This document shows positions 33,859-41,632 of a stretch of 64,000 nt of DNA, in pieces. Position numbers and translations under genes: made by a program. Source of the stretch: an uncultured Eubacteriales bacterium (GTDB lineage: Bacteria; Bacillota; Clostridia; Lachnospirales; Lachnospiraceae); NCBI GenBank assembly GCA_900314775.1, contig OMWM01000002.1, forward strand, positions 53,372-117,371. The letters are read 5' to 3'. The notes under the pieces were generated by a model, which was not told where the DNA came from, ran no database searches, and saw nothing but the letters and a program-made list of their open reading frames with translations. Each line of letters opens with the position of its first letter. Position 1 is the stretch's first letter.

Positions 33859-36060
33859 ATGCAGAAAATACATTTGCTCGATGACGATACGATAAACAAA
33901 ATTGCAGCCGGCGAGGTCGTGGAGCGGCCGATGTCGGCTGTCAAGGAGCTTGTGGAAAACGCCGTCGATGCGCAGGCCGCGGCCATTACGGTGGAAATCC
34001 GGGGCGGCGGTATCGATATGATCCGCGTGACGGACAGCGGCAGCGGCATCGCCCGGGAAGACATACGCAATGCTTTTGCAGCACATGCCACAAGCAAGAT
34101 ACACACGGCAGACGATCTGCTCTCCATCGGAACACTGGGGTTTCGCGGCGAGGCGCTCTCGAGCATTGCCGCTGTCTCCCAGGTCGAGCTGATCACGAAA
34201 ACGCACGGCGACCTGACCGGCATCCGCTATGTCATAGAAGGCGGAGCCGAGAAGAGTATGCAGGAGATCGGCTGTCCGGACGGCACGACGATCATTGTGC
34301 GCAATCTTTTTTACAACACGCCGGCGCGGCGCAGGTTTCTGAAATCGGCAGCGACGGAAGGCAGCTACGTGGCGGAGCTGGTATCGCGGCTCGCGCTCTC
34401 GCATCCTGAGGTCGCGTTCAAATTTATCAATAATTCGAAGACAAGACTGCACACGTCCGGCAACTCGCAGCTGCGCGATATCGTGTATCAGGTGTACGGA
34501 CGGGAAATCACGGGGCAGCTGATGTCTGTCTCGCTGCAGACAGATCTCCTGCAGATTGAGGGCTATATCGGAAAGCCGATTCTCTCGCGCGGAAACAGGG
34601 CGTGGGAAAATTATTTTATCAACGGACGCTATATCAAAAGCAATATCATAACGAAGGCCATCGAGGATGCTTATAAAACATTTGTGATGGTGCACCGTTT
34701 TCCTTTTACGGCTTTTAATATCTCCATTGATCCGGCGGCTGTTGATGTCAACGTACATCCGCGCAAGATGGAGGTGCGCTTCAACAGCAGTGAGGCGGTT
34801 TACCAGCAGGTGTACGGGCTCATCCGCGGCACGCTGGAGCACCGCGAACTGATTCCGTCGGTTTCCATTGAAAAAAGAAAAGAACAGAACAAGGTTCAGG
34901 AGAATGTTCCGGAACCATTTGAGATACAGAGACTAGCCAGGATGGGTACGCAGGGACAGCAGACCGGGCGTACAGGCAATTATGAGCGGCCGCAGACACT
35001 GGCCGGCGCGGCGGGAGAACGCGGGGCGGCATATGAGCGGCCGCAGACACTGGCCGGCGCGGCGGGAGAACGCGGGGCGGCATATAGGCGGCCGCAGGCA
35101 GCAGCCGGCGGACACGAGACGGCATATGCGCGGCCGCAGTCAACGCCAGGCGGACGCGAAGCATCATATGAGCGGCTGAAGACAACGCCAGGCGGACGCG
35201 AGACGGCGTATCAGCGGCCGCAGGCACCAGCCGGCGGGCACGAAGCGGCGTATCAGCAGCCGCAGGCACCAGCCGGCGGACACGAAGCGGCATATCAGCA
35301 GCCGCAGGCACCAGCCGGCGGACGCGAGACGGCGCCTGCGCAGCCGCAGACCCCATCCCGGCAGCAGGAAGGCAGATCCCCTGAGAAGACGGATTTTTCA
35401 TCGTCCGGCGGGCAGGAAAAGCCAATCAGAGGGCAGCAGATGCAGTTTTCCGATGACCGCCTTCTTTCACAGAAGGCCCGCGCAAAGCACCGCCTGATCG
35501 GGCAGGTATTCGGTACATACTGGCTGATTGAATACAACGAAAAGCTCTATATCATCGACCAGCATGCCGCCCATGAAAAGGTGCTTTACGAGCGGCTGAT
35601 CCGCGAATACCGCAGCCGCAGCGTGCAGAAGCAGATGCTTTCACCGCCGGTGATTGTGACGCTTTCACCAGCCGAGCAGGTTATATACGAGAAGTACAAG
35701 GATTATTTCGAGCAGCTCAGCTTTGAAATCGAACCCTTCGGCGGCAATGAATTTGCCATTTCGGCCGTTCCGCTGCAGCTTTTCGGCATGTCCCCGCGGG
35801 ATATGTTCATCGAGGTGCTCGACAGCCTGACAGAAGAGAGCGGCAGCATCGAAGGCAGCGCCATCACCTATAAAATCGCGACGATGGCCTGCAAGGCCGC
35901 TGTCAAAGGCAATACGCTGCTGCCGGCCAGAGAAGCCGACGCACTGATTGACGAGCTGCTGCAGACGGAAAATCCTTACAGCTGCCCGCACGGCAGGCCA
36001 ACGATTATTTCGTTTACCAGATATGAACTGGATAAAAAATTCGGAAGGATTCAGAATTAG
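33859..36060 (+). CDS. mutL: DNA mismatch repair protein MutL with repeat-built linker
   Basis: MutL couples mismatch recognition to strand nicking. The N-terminal GHKL ATPase has NKIAAGEVVERP, ENAVDA and GFRGEALSSI. The C-terminal domain keeps the endonuclease motif DQHAAHEKVLYE (Asp567, His569, Glu573, Glu578), ACKAAVKGN and CPHGRPT, so it should nick DNA, as expected where MutH is absent. At 733 residues it is longer than most Firmicute MutL: the linker (residues 375-492) is a tandem repeat array listed separately. Confidence 0.97.
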   Translation: MQKIHLLDDDTINKIAAGEVVERPMSAVKELVENAVDAQAAAITVEIRGGGIDMIRVTDSGSGIAREDIRNAFAAHATSKIHTADDLLSIGTLGFRGEALSSIAAVSQVELITKTHGDLTGIRYVIEGGAEKSMQEIGCPDGTTIIVRNLFYNTPARRRFLKSAATEGSYVAELVSRLALSHPEVAFKFINNSKTRLHTSGNSQLRDIVYQVYGREITGQLMSVSLQTDLLQIEGYIGKPILSRGNRAWENYFINGRYIKSNIITKAIEDAYKTFVMVHRFPFTAFNISIDPAAVDVNVHPRKMEVRFNSSEAVYQQVYGLIRGTLEHRELIPSVSIEKRKEQNKVQENVPEPFEIQRLARMGTQGQQTGRTGNYERPQTLAGAAGERGAAYERPQTLAGAAGERGAAYRRPQAAAGGHETAYARPQSTPGGREASYERLKTTPGGRETAYQRPQAPAGGHEAAYQQPQAPAGGHEAAYQQPQAPAGGRETAPAQPQTPSRQQEGRSPEKTDFSSSGGQEKPIRGQQMQFSDDRLLSQKARAKHRLIGQVFGTYWLIEYNEKLYIIDQHAAHEKVLYERLIREYRSRSVQKQMLSPPVIVTLSPAEQVIYEKYKDYFEQLSFEIEPFGGNEFAISAVPLQLFGMSPRDMFIEVLDSLTEESGSIEGSAITYKIATMACKAAVKGNTLLPAREADALIDELLQTENPYSCPHGRPTIISFTRYELDKKFGRIQN
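34981..35334 (+). repeat. In-frame tandem repeat array within mutL linker
   Basis: Two identical 51-base units (34981-35031, 35032-35082) are followed by six 42-base units (starting 35083, 35125, 35167, 35209, 35251, 35293). Each encodes a segment starting with Tyr, then a pattern such as YQQPQAPAGGHEAA. Total length is 354 bases (118 residues). All units are multiples of three, so gain or loss keeps the frame. The last three units are nearly identical at DNA level, which suggests recent expansion. Confidence 0.95.
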
Positions 36061-36063
36061 AAA

Positions 36064-37017
36064 ATGAAAGACAATGGGAAGGAACCATTGGTGATTCTGG
36101 CGGGACCGACGGCGGCCGGCAAGACGGCGCTGTCCGTCCGGCTGGCAAAAGCGATCGGCGGCGAGATCATTTCCGCGGATTCGATGCAGGTTTACCGCCG
36201 CATGGACATCGGCACGGCCAAGATCAGGCCGGAGGAGATGGGCGGCGTGCCGCACCATATGCTCGATATCATAGAGCCGGAGGAAAATTTCAATGTCGCG
36301 GATTTCTGCGGCGCGGCCTCTGCTGCCGCGGAGCAGATCTGCGCCAGGGGACACATTCCGGTCCTGGTCGGCGGAACCGGCTTTTATATTCAGGCGCTGC
36401 GCAAAGGCGTGGATTTCGGGCAGGGCGAGAGCAGCCCGGCATATCGAAAGCGGCTGGAGGAGATTGCCGCTGCCGGCGGCGCAGAGCAGCTGTACAGGCA
36501 GCTCGGGGAGATCGACCCGGCCGCTGCGCAGAAGATTCATCCGCACAATACCAAACGGGTAATCCGCGCTCTCGAATACCATGAGGTGACCGGAAAGAAA
36601 ATTTCCGACCATAATCAGGCAGAAAATGAAAAGCCGTCGCTCTACCGGGACGCGTATTTCGTGCTGACACTGCCGCGCGATGCGCTGTACGAGCGGATCG
36701 ACAGAAGGGTCGACCAGATGATGGCGGACGGTCTTGAGGACGAGGTGCGCCGGCTGCGGGCAGAAGGTGTGCAGCGCGGCATGACATCGATGCAGGGACT
36801 TGGCTACCGCGAAATGATGGATTATCTTGACGGGACGATCACGCGTGAAGAAGCGGTCAGCCGGATCAAGCGCAACACCCGCCATTTTGCCAAGCGGCAG
36901 CTCACCTGGTTTCGCCGAGAAAAAGATGTGATCTGGCTCGATAAAAGCCGGTTTGAAGATGAGGATGCGCTGTTTGCGTACATCCTGCAAATATTAAAAA
37001 GAAAAGAGATTATCTGA
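36064..37017 (+). CDS. miaA: tRNA dimethylallyltransferase MiaA
   Basis: MiaA adds a dimethylallyl group to A37 of tRNAs reading U-starting codons, the substrate for MiaB. Motifs: P-loop GPTAAGKTALSVRLAK, ISADSMQVYRRMDIGTAK, GGTGFYIQAL, and RRVDQMMADGLEDEV with the terminal RNTRHFAKRQLTWFRRE. The 317 residues match the family. It starts four bases after mutL, the common mutS-mutL-miaA order. Confidence 0.97.
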   Translation: MKDNGKEPLVILAGPTAAGKTALSVRLAKAIGGEIISADSMQVYRRMDIGTAKIRPEEMGGVPHHMLDIIEPEENFNVADFCGAASAAAEQICARGHIPVLVGGTGFYIQALRKGVDFGQGESSPAYRKRLEEIAAAGGAEQLYRQLGEIDPAAAQKIHPHNTKRVIRALEYHEVTGKKISDHNQAENEKPSLYRDAYFVLTLPRDALYERIDRRVDQMMADGLEDEVRRLRAEGVQRGMTSMQGLGYREMMDYLDGTITREEAVSRIKRNTRHFAKRQLTWFRREKDVIWLDKSRFEDEDALFAYILQILKRKEII

Positions 37018-37018
37018 A

Positions 37019-38308
37019 ATGGACGAGAAGACAAGAAAGATTTATAATACAGCCGGCATCAGCGACGCGGTGCTGGATTACTGCAGCGATATCGAACAGG
37101 CACAGGCAGAGCGTTTCCGCCGCATCGATGAGATGAGCGAATACGGGCAGATCAAGGTCGTCGAAGCCATGCGCAAAAACCATGTGCAGGAAGGCCATTT
37201 CGCCGGCACAACCGGCTATGGCTACAATGATGACGGACGGGACGCGATTGAACGTGTCTATGCGGATGTCTTTCACACGGAAGATGCGCTCGTGCGCCCG
37301 CATATCACCTGCGGCACCCATGCGCTTACCGTTGCCCTTTCCGGCAACCTGCGTCCGGGCGATGAACTGCTTTCCCCGGTCGGCGAGCCGTATGATACGC
37401 TGCAGGGCGTAATCGGCATCAGACCGGAAAGAGGGTCGCTTGCGGAGTACGGCGTGACATACCGGCAGGTGGACCTTCTGCCGGACGGCTCCTTTGACTA
37501 TCCGGCGATCAAGGCGGCGATCAATGACAGGACGAAACTGGTTACAATTCAGCGTTCACGCGGCTATCTGACGCGCAAGACATTTTCCGTGGAGCAGATC
37601 GGCGAACTGATTGCCTTCATCAAAGGCATCCGTCCGGACCTGATCTGCATGGTGGATAACTGCTACGGAGAATTTGTCGAGCCGATCGAGCCGACGGATG
37701 TCGGCGCCGACATGTGTGTCGGTTCGCTGATCAAAAATCCGGGCGGCGGTCTCGCCCCGTCAGGCGGCTATATCGTCGGCACCCGCGAATGCGTGGCCAA
37801 TGCGGCTTACCGGCTTACCGCACCGGGCCTTGGCAAGGAACTCGGATCGAGCATGGGACTGAACCGCACCTTGCTGCAGGGCCTTTTCCTCGCGCCGACC
37901 GTGACGGCTTCCGCGCTGAAGACGGCCATTTTCGCGGCCGGTATTTACGAGAAACTCGGCTATAAGGTGACACCGGACAGCAAAGAAGACCGATATGACA
38001 TCATCCAGGCAATTATTTTTGAATCGGACAAGGCGCTGATTGAGTTCTGTAAGGGCATTCAGAAGGCATCGCCTGTTGACAGCTTCGTCACACCGGAACC
38101 GTGGCCGATGCCGGGCTATGACTGCGATGTCATCATGGCTGCCGGTGCGTTTATCAGCGGCTCTTCGATTGAGCTGAGCGCAGACGGTCCGCTCCGCCCG
38201 CCATATACGGCATATTTTCAGGGCGGTCTGACCTGGCCGCACGGTAAGTACGGCATCATGATGTCGCTGCAGAATCTGGTGGACGCCGGCATCGTGCATC
38301 TTAGTTAA
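37019..38308 (+). CDS. PLP-dependent methionine gamma-lyase-family protein (YnbB/Alum_res)
   Basis: A fold-type-I PLP enzyme of the YnbB group, formerly labelled aluminium resistance protein. Visible: GHFAGTTGYGYNDDGRD, HITCGTHALTVALSGNLRPGDE and the presumed PLP lysine Lys239 in GSLIKNPGGGLAPSGGY. It regularly follows miaA in Firmicutes, but its substrate is not firmly known; the gamma-lyase label rests on distant similarity. The ATG lies one base after the miaA stop. Confidence 0.88.
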   Translation: MDEKTRKIYNTAGISDAVLDYCSDIEQAQAERFRRIDEMSEYGQIKVVEAMRKNHVQEGHFAGTTGYGYNDDGRDAIERVYADVFHTEDALVRPHITCGTHALTVALSGNLRPGDELLSPVGEPYDTLQGVIGIRPERGSLAEYGVTYRQVDLLPDGSFDYPAIKAAINDRTKLVTIQRSRGYLTRKTFSVEQIGELIAFIKGIRPDLICMVDNCYGEFVEPIEPTDVGADMCVGSLIKNPGGGLAPSGGYIVGTRECVANAAYRLTAPGLGKELGSSMGLNRTLLQGLFLAPTVTASALKTAIFAAGIYEKLGYKVTPDSKEDRYDIIQAIIFESDKALIEFCKGIQKASPVDSFVTPEPWPMPGYDCDVIMAAGAFISGSSIELSADGPLRPPYTAYFQGGLTWPHGKYGIMMSLQNLVDAGIVHLS

Positions 38309-38311
38309 AAA

Positions 38312-38340
38312 TGTACATGCCCCCTTTTTTATGGTATTAT
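38312..38340 (+). promoter_or_regulatory. Putative promoter upstream of radC-mre operon
   Basis: TGTACA (38312-38317), 17 bases, TATTAT (38335-38340) with an extended TG at 38332-38333. It is the only promoter-like sequence in the 77-base gap before radC. A run of Cs and Ts lies inside the spacer. Confidence 0.5.
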
Positions 38341-38385
38341 ATTATTGCTTTTTGACTGCTTCGATTTTCTGTCCGGGGAGATTGC

Positions 38386-39084
38386 ATGGACAGAAATAAT
38401 AAAACCATCAGACAGATTCCCGCTGACGAGCGGCCGTACGAGAAGTGCGAGCGCAGCGGGGCGGCAGCACTTTCCGATGCGGAGCTGCTTGCCGTGATTT
38501 TACGCTCGGGTACCAGAGATGACAATGTGCTGGATGTGGCACGGGCGCTGCTGACGATGAATCCGAATACGCCGGGGCTGGAAGGCATAGTCCGCAGCAG
38601 TACAGAGGATTTTCAGAAGGTCAGCGGAATCGGCCCGGTCAAGGCGATTCAGATCAGCGCCGCAGTCGAGCTGGCCCGCCGGATCAGCCGGCTGGCATAC
38701 CGGCCGGGTGAGATCATTGACTGTCCGCAGAAGGCTGCCGATTATTACATGACAGGGATGGCCGGACTGGATCATGAAGAACTGCACATCATGATGCTGG
38801 ATACGCGGGGCGGCCTGATCGGCGAGGAGATGCTGACGTCGGGGACCGTGAACCGCACGCTGATCGATCCGCGGGATATTTTTATCCGGGCATTGAAAGA
38901 CAATGCGGCAGGGATTATAATGGTACACAATCATCCGAGCGGGGACCCGGTTCCCAGCCGCGATGATATCGATGCAACGATAAGAGTCAGGGATGCCGGC
39001 AGACTGATCGGCATTGCACTGATTGATCATATAATCATAGGCGGAGGCACCTATACGAGCCTCTGCAGTGAGGGAAACCTGTAG
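38386..39084 (+). CDS. radC: RadC family protein (JAB/MPN domain)
   Basis: RadC proteins carry an N-terminal helix-hairpin-helix-like region (FQKVSGIGPVKAIQISAAVELARR) and a C-terminal JAB1/MPN metalloprotease-like domain with VHNHPSGDPVPSRDD. Despite the name, a direct DNA-repair role is not supported in B. subtilis. The 232-residue protein is complete. The radC-mreB order is conserved in Firmicutes, so it may only mark the start of the operon. Confidence 0.93.
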   Translation: MDRNNKTIRQIPADERPYEKCERSGAAALSDAELLAVILRSGTRDDNVLDVARALLTMNPNTPGLEGIVRSSTEDFQKVSGIGPVKAIQISAAVELARRISRLAYRPGEIIDCPQKAADYYMTGMAGLDHEELHIMMLDTRGGLIGEEMLTSGTVNRTLIDPRDIFIRALKDNAAGIIMVHNHPSGDPVPSRDDIDATIRVRDAGRLIGIALIDHIIIGGGTYTSLCSEGNL

Positions 39085-39101
39085 AGAAAGGGGAACACAA
39101 G

Positions 39102-40130
39102 TTGCCGTCAGGAAGATATGGACTTGACCTCGGAACCATGAACTTCCGTCTGGTGCAGACCGGACGGGGTGTTATTTTAAATGAGAAGAACATGATCGCT
39201 GTCAGGCGGAAGAAGGAGATCGCAGCGGCCGGCAATGCCGCTTACGAGATGTTCGAGAGAACGCCGCCGTACCTGCATGTGACATTTCCGGTACAGGGCG
39301 GTGTGATCGCCGACAGCGCGAAGACAGCAAGAACAGCTGAGAATCTGCTTAAGAAAGCCGGTGTTTCATCCGGTTTTCTGAGCAGCAGCAATAAATTCTA
39401 CATAGCAGCGCCGTCTGATATCAGTGAAGTGGAGAAGCGTGCGTATTTCAATGTGATTTCGCGCTCTTCCTACAGCACCAACAATATTTTCCTTGTGGAG
39501 AAGCCGATTGCGGCAGCAGTCGGTGAGGATATCCCGGTGCGGCAGAAAACATGCAATATGATTGTCGATATGGGGGCGGGATCTACGGAGATCACCGTCA
39601 TTTCCATGGGCGGCATTGTGGTAACGCATCTGATTCCGGAGGGCGGCAATACGATCAACGAAGAGATTATCCGGAACGTGAGCCGCCGCTGCCGGCTGCA
39701 GATCGGTTTTAAGACCGCTGAATACCTGAAGCTGGAGCTCGGCACGGCGATACCGCGCGGCGGCCGTGAGCTCAAGGTGTACGGCAGAGACCGTGCGACG
39801 GGTCTGCCGGGCAGCGCCGATATTCCGGAAGGTCTCGTGTTTGAGAGCATGAAGACATATCTGGTGCATGTTGTGCGGGAAATCCGACGGATCATGCATG
39901 AGATTCCGCCGGAGCTGGCTGCCGATATAAACGGCTACGGCATACATTTTACAGGCGGTACGTCAACCATCGCCGGCCTCGATGTACTCATCAGTTCGCT
40001 GCTGAATGTACGGGGCATTTTTTCAGAGAATCCGCTGGAGAGTGCGGCCAGAGGGCTTGCCAGAATCTGCGACAGCCCGAACGACTACGCGTCCATGATG
40101 TTTTCTCTTAAGGATTCCAGATATGAATAG
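39102..40130 (+). CDS. mreB: Rod-shape-determining actin homologue MreB
   Basis: MreB forms membrane-associated filaments that direct lateral wall synthesis. Actin-type phosphate loops are visible: YGLDLGTMNFRLV, NMIVDMGAGSTEITVI and HFTGGTSTIAGL. EKPIAAAVGEDIPV is also typical. At 342 residues it is a full-length MreB. The start is TTG 39102 with AAAGGGGA upstream. It leads mreC, mreD, mrdA and rodA on the same strand. Confidence 0.94.
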   Translation: MPSGRYGLDLGTMNFRLVQTGRGVILNEKNMIAVRRKKEIAAAGNAAYEMFERTPPYLHVTFPVQGGVIADSAKTARTAENLLKKAGVSSGFLSSSNKFYIAAPSDISEVEKRAYFNVISRSSYSTNNIFLVEKPIAAAVGEDIPVRQKTCNMIVDMGAGSTEITVISMGGIVVTHLIPEGGNTINEEIIRNVSRRCRLQIGFKTAEYLKLELGTAIPRGGRELKVYGRDRATGLPGSADIPEGLVFESMKTYLVHVVREIRRIMHEIPPELAADINGYGIHFTGGTSTIAGLDVLISSLLNVRGIFSENPLESAARGLARICDSPNDYASMMFSLKDSRYE

Positions 40131-40142
40131 GAGCTTTGAAGT

Positions 40143-41105
40143 ATGAAAAACCGCCGCAGAATGAGAAGAAGTACCAAATGGATATTTATTCTGCTGATCC
40201 TGATCTGTGTGGCCGGTATAACGATCAGTACTTTTACCGGACTGGGCGTGTTCAGCGGAATTGCAAGTACACTGATGGCTCCGATGCAGTCCGGTATTGA
40301 CAGTATCGGACAGGCCGTCAGTTCCATTTCGGAAGATAACAAGACGACAGCAGAGCTCAAACAGGAGAATGAGGATCTGCAGTCACAGATTGATCAGCTG
40401 AATTCGCAGCTGAATGCCACGAAAGAAAATTATTCCGAGTATCAGGATCTGCTCGACCTGCTCGAGCTTTCCGAAAAATATCCGGATTACGAGATGACCG
40501 GAGCCCGCATCATCAGTAAAGATGCCGGCAACTGGTATACGACGTTTACGATTAACAAAGGAAGCCTGGACGGTCTCAAGAAAGATATGAATGTCATTGC
40601 CGACAACGGTCTTGTCGGTATTATCACCGACGTATATCCGACCACATCGATTGTCCGCAGTATCCTGGATGACCGCAGCAGCGTCAGCGGCATGATCGGC
40701 AAGAACTACGACAACTGCTACGTGGACGGCGATCTTACCTTGAAAGACAGTGGACAGCTGAAGGTGGATATGCTTTCGATCGATTCCTCTGCGCAGGAGG
40801 GCGATGAGGTTGTCACTTCCTATATCAGTGATAAATTCATGCCGGGTATTGTGATCGGCTATATTACCGACATCACACCGGATGACAACAATCTGACGTA
40901 CAGTGCGAAACTGACGCCGGTTGTGGATTTCCAGCATCTTTCCAATGTGCTGGTTATCAAGGAACTGAAATCCGATCTGACCGGAAGCCAGCAGGAGCAG
41001 ACAGGTTCTTCGGAGACAGAGACCGGCTCCGAAACGGAGACGGAGACAGAGACAGCTTCGGAGACAGAGACAGAATCCGGTTCGGAAGCGGAAAGCGGTG
41101 AATAA
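40143..41105 (+). CDS. mreC: Rod-shape-determining protein MreC
   Basis: MreC is a membrane-anchored scaffold linking MreB to the wall-synthesis enzymes. It has a basic cytoplasmic start, one membrane segment near residues 13-35, a coiled coil near 62-100 (TAELKQENEDLQSQIDQLNSQL) and a beta-rich extracellular domain. The last 45 residues are almost only Ser, Glu, Thr and Gly, encoded by imperfect GAGACA-type repeats near 41010-41095, a tail not found in shorter MreC proteins. Confidence 0.93.
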   Translation: MKNRRRMRRSTKWIFILLILICVAGITISTFTGLGVFSGIASTLMAPMQSGIDSIGQAVSSISEDNKTTAELKQENEDLQSQIDQLNSQLNATKENYSEYQDLLDLLELSEKYPDYEMTGARIISKDAGNWYTTFTINKGSLDGLKKDMNVIADNGLVGIITDVYPTTSIVRSILDDRSSVSGMIGKNYDNCYVDGDLTLKDSGQLKVDMLSIDSSAQEGDEVVTSYISDKFMPGIVIGYITDITPDDNNLTYSAKLTPVVDFQHLSNVLVIKELKSDLTGSQQEQTGSSETETGSETETETETASETETESGSEAESGE

Positions 41106-41107
41106 GC

Positions 41108-41632
41108 TTGAGCAGAAGAGTTAAGAAGATTATCGTTTATGCGATCATGATCGTTGTGCTGTATCTGCTGCAGAGTTCTTTCTTCATCCACCTCGAACTG
41201 GCGGGTGTTGTACCGAACCTGCTGATCATACTGACGGCGACGGCGGGAATCGTAAGCGGGAGCAGGGAAGGCTGTATAATCGGTTTTTTCTGCGGCCTTC
41301 TGATGGACCTGACCGGCGGCGGCATTGTCGGGATGTATGCACTTGGCTATCTGATCGCCGGCTATCTGGCCGGTATTGTCAACCGGTTCTTCTATAAGGA
41401 GGATATTACTTTTCCGATTCTGCTGGTTGCCGGGACCGATTTTTTCTACGGCCTGTACATGTATTTTTTCGGCTTCCTGACGCGGGGAAGAATGGAATTC
41501 GGGTTCTACCTGCTGCATATTATCCTCCCGGAAGTTGTATATACCGTCATTCTGGCACTTATTCTGTACAGACCGGTCATGCATATCGTACAGAGACAAA
41601 GCAGCAAAGGAAGTGAGGAGCGGATTGCGTAA
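41108..41632 (+). CDS. mreD: Rod-shape-determining protein MreD
   Basis: MreD is a small polytopic membrane protein of the elongasome. The 174 residues contain about five hydrophobic segments (VYAIMIVVLYLLQSSFF, NLLIILTATAGIVSG, IIGFFCGLLMDL, YALGYLIAGYLAGIV, VYTVILALILY). TTG 41108 is used as start, three bases after mreC, with no strong Shine-Dalgarno, so translation is likely coupled. Its end overlaps the mrdA start region. Confidence 0.9.
   Translation: MSRRVKKIIVYAIMIVVLYLLQSSFFIHLELAGVVPNLLIILTATAGIVSGSREGCIIGFFCGLLMDLTGGGIVGMYALGYLIAGYLAGIVNRFFYKEDITFPILLVAGTDFFYGLYMYFFGFLTRGRMEFGFYLLHIILPEVVYTVILALILYRPVMHIVQRQSSKGSEERIA

Noticed and set aside
31195..34842. A 1215-codon open frame on the minus strand
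   Set aside because: It is the antisense of mutS and mutL, which have full motif sets. Its translation is rich in His, Arg and Leu with no family likeness, as expected from a GC-biased shadow frame.
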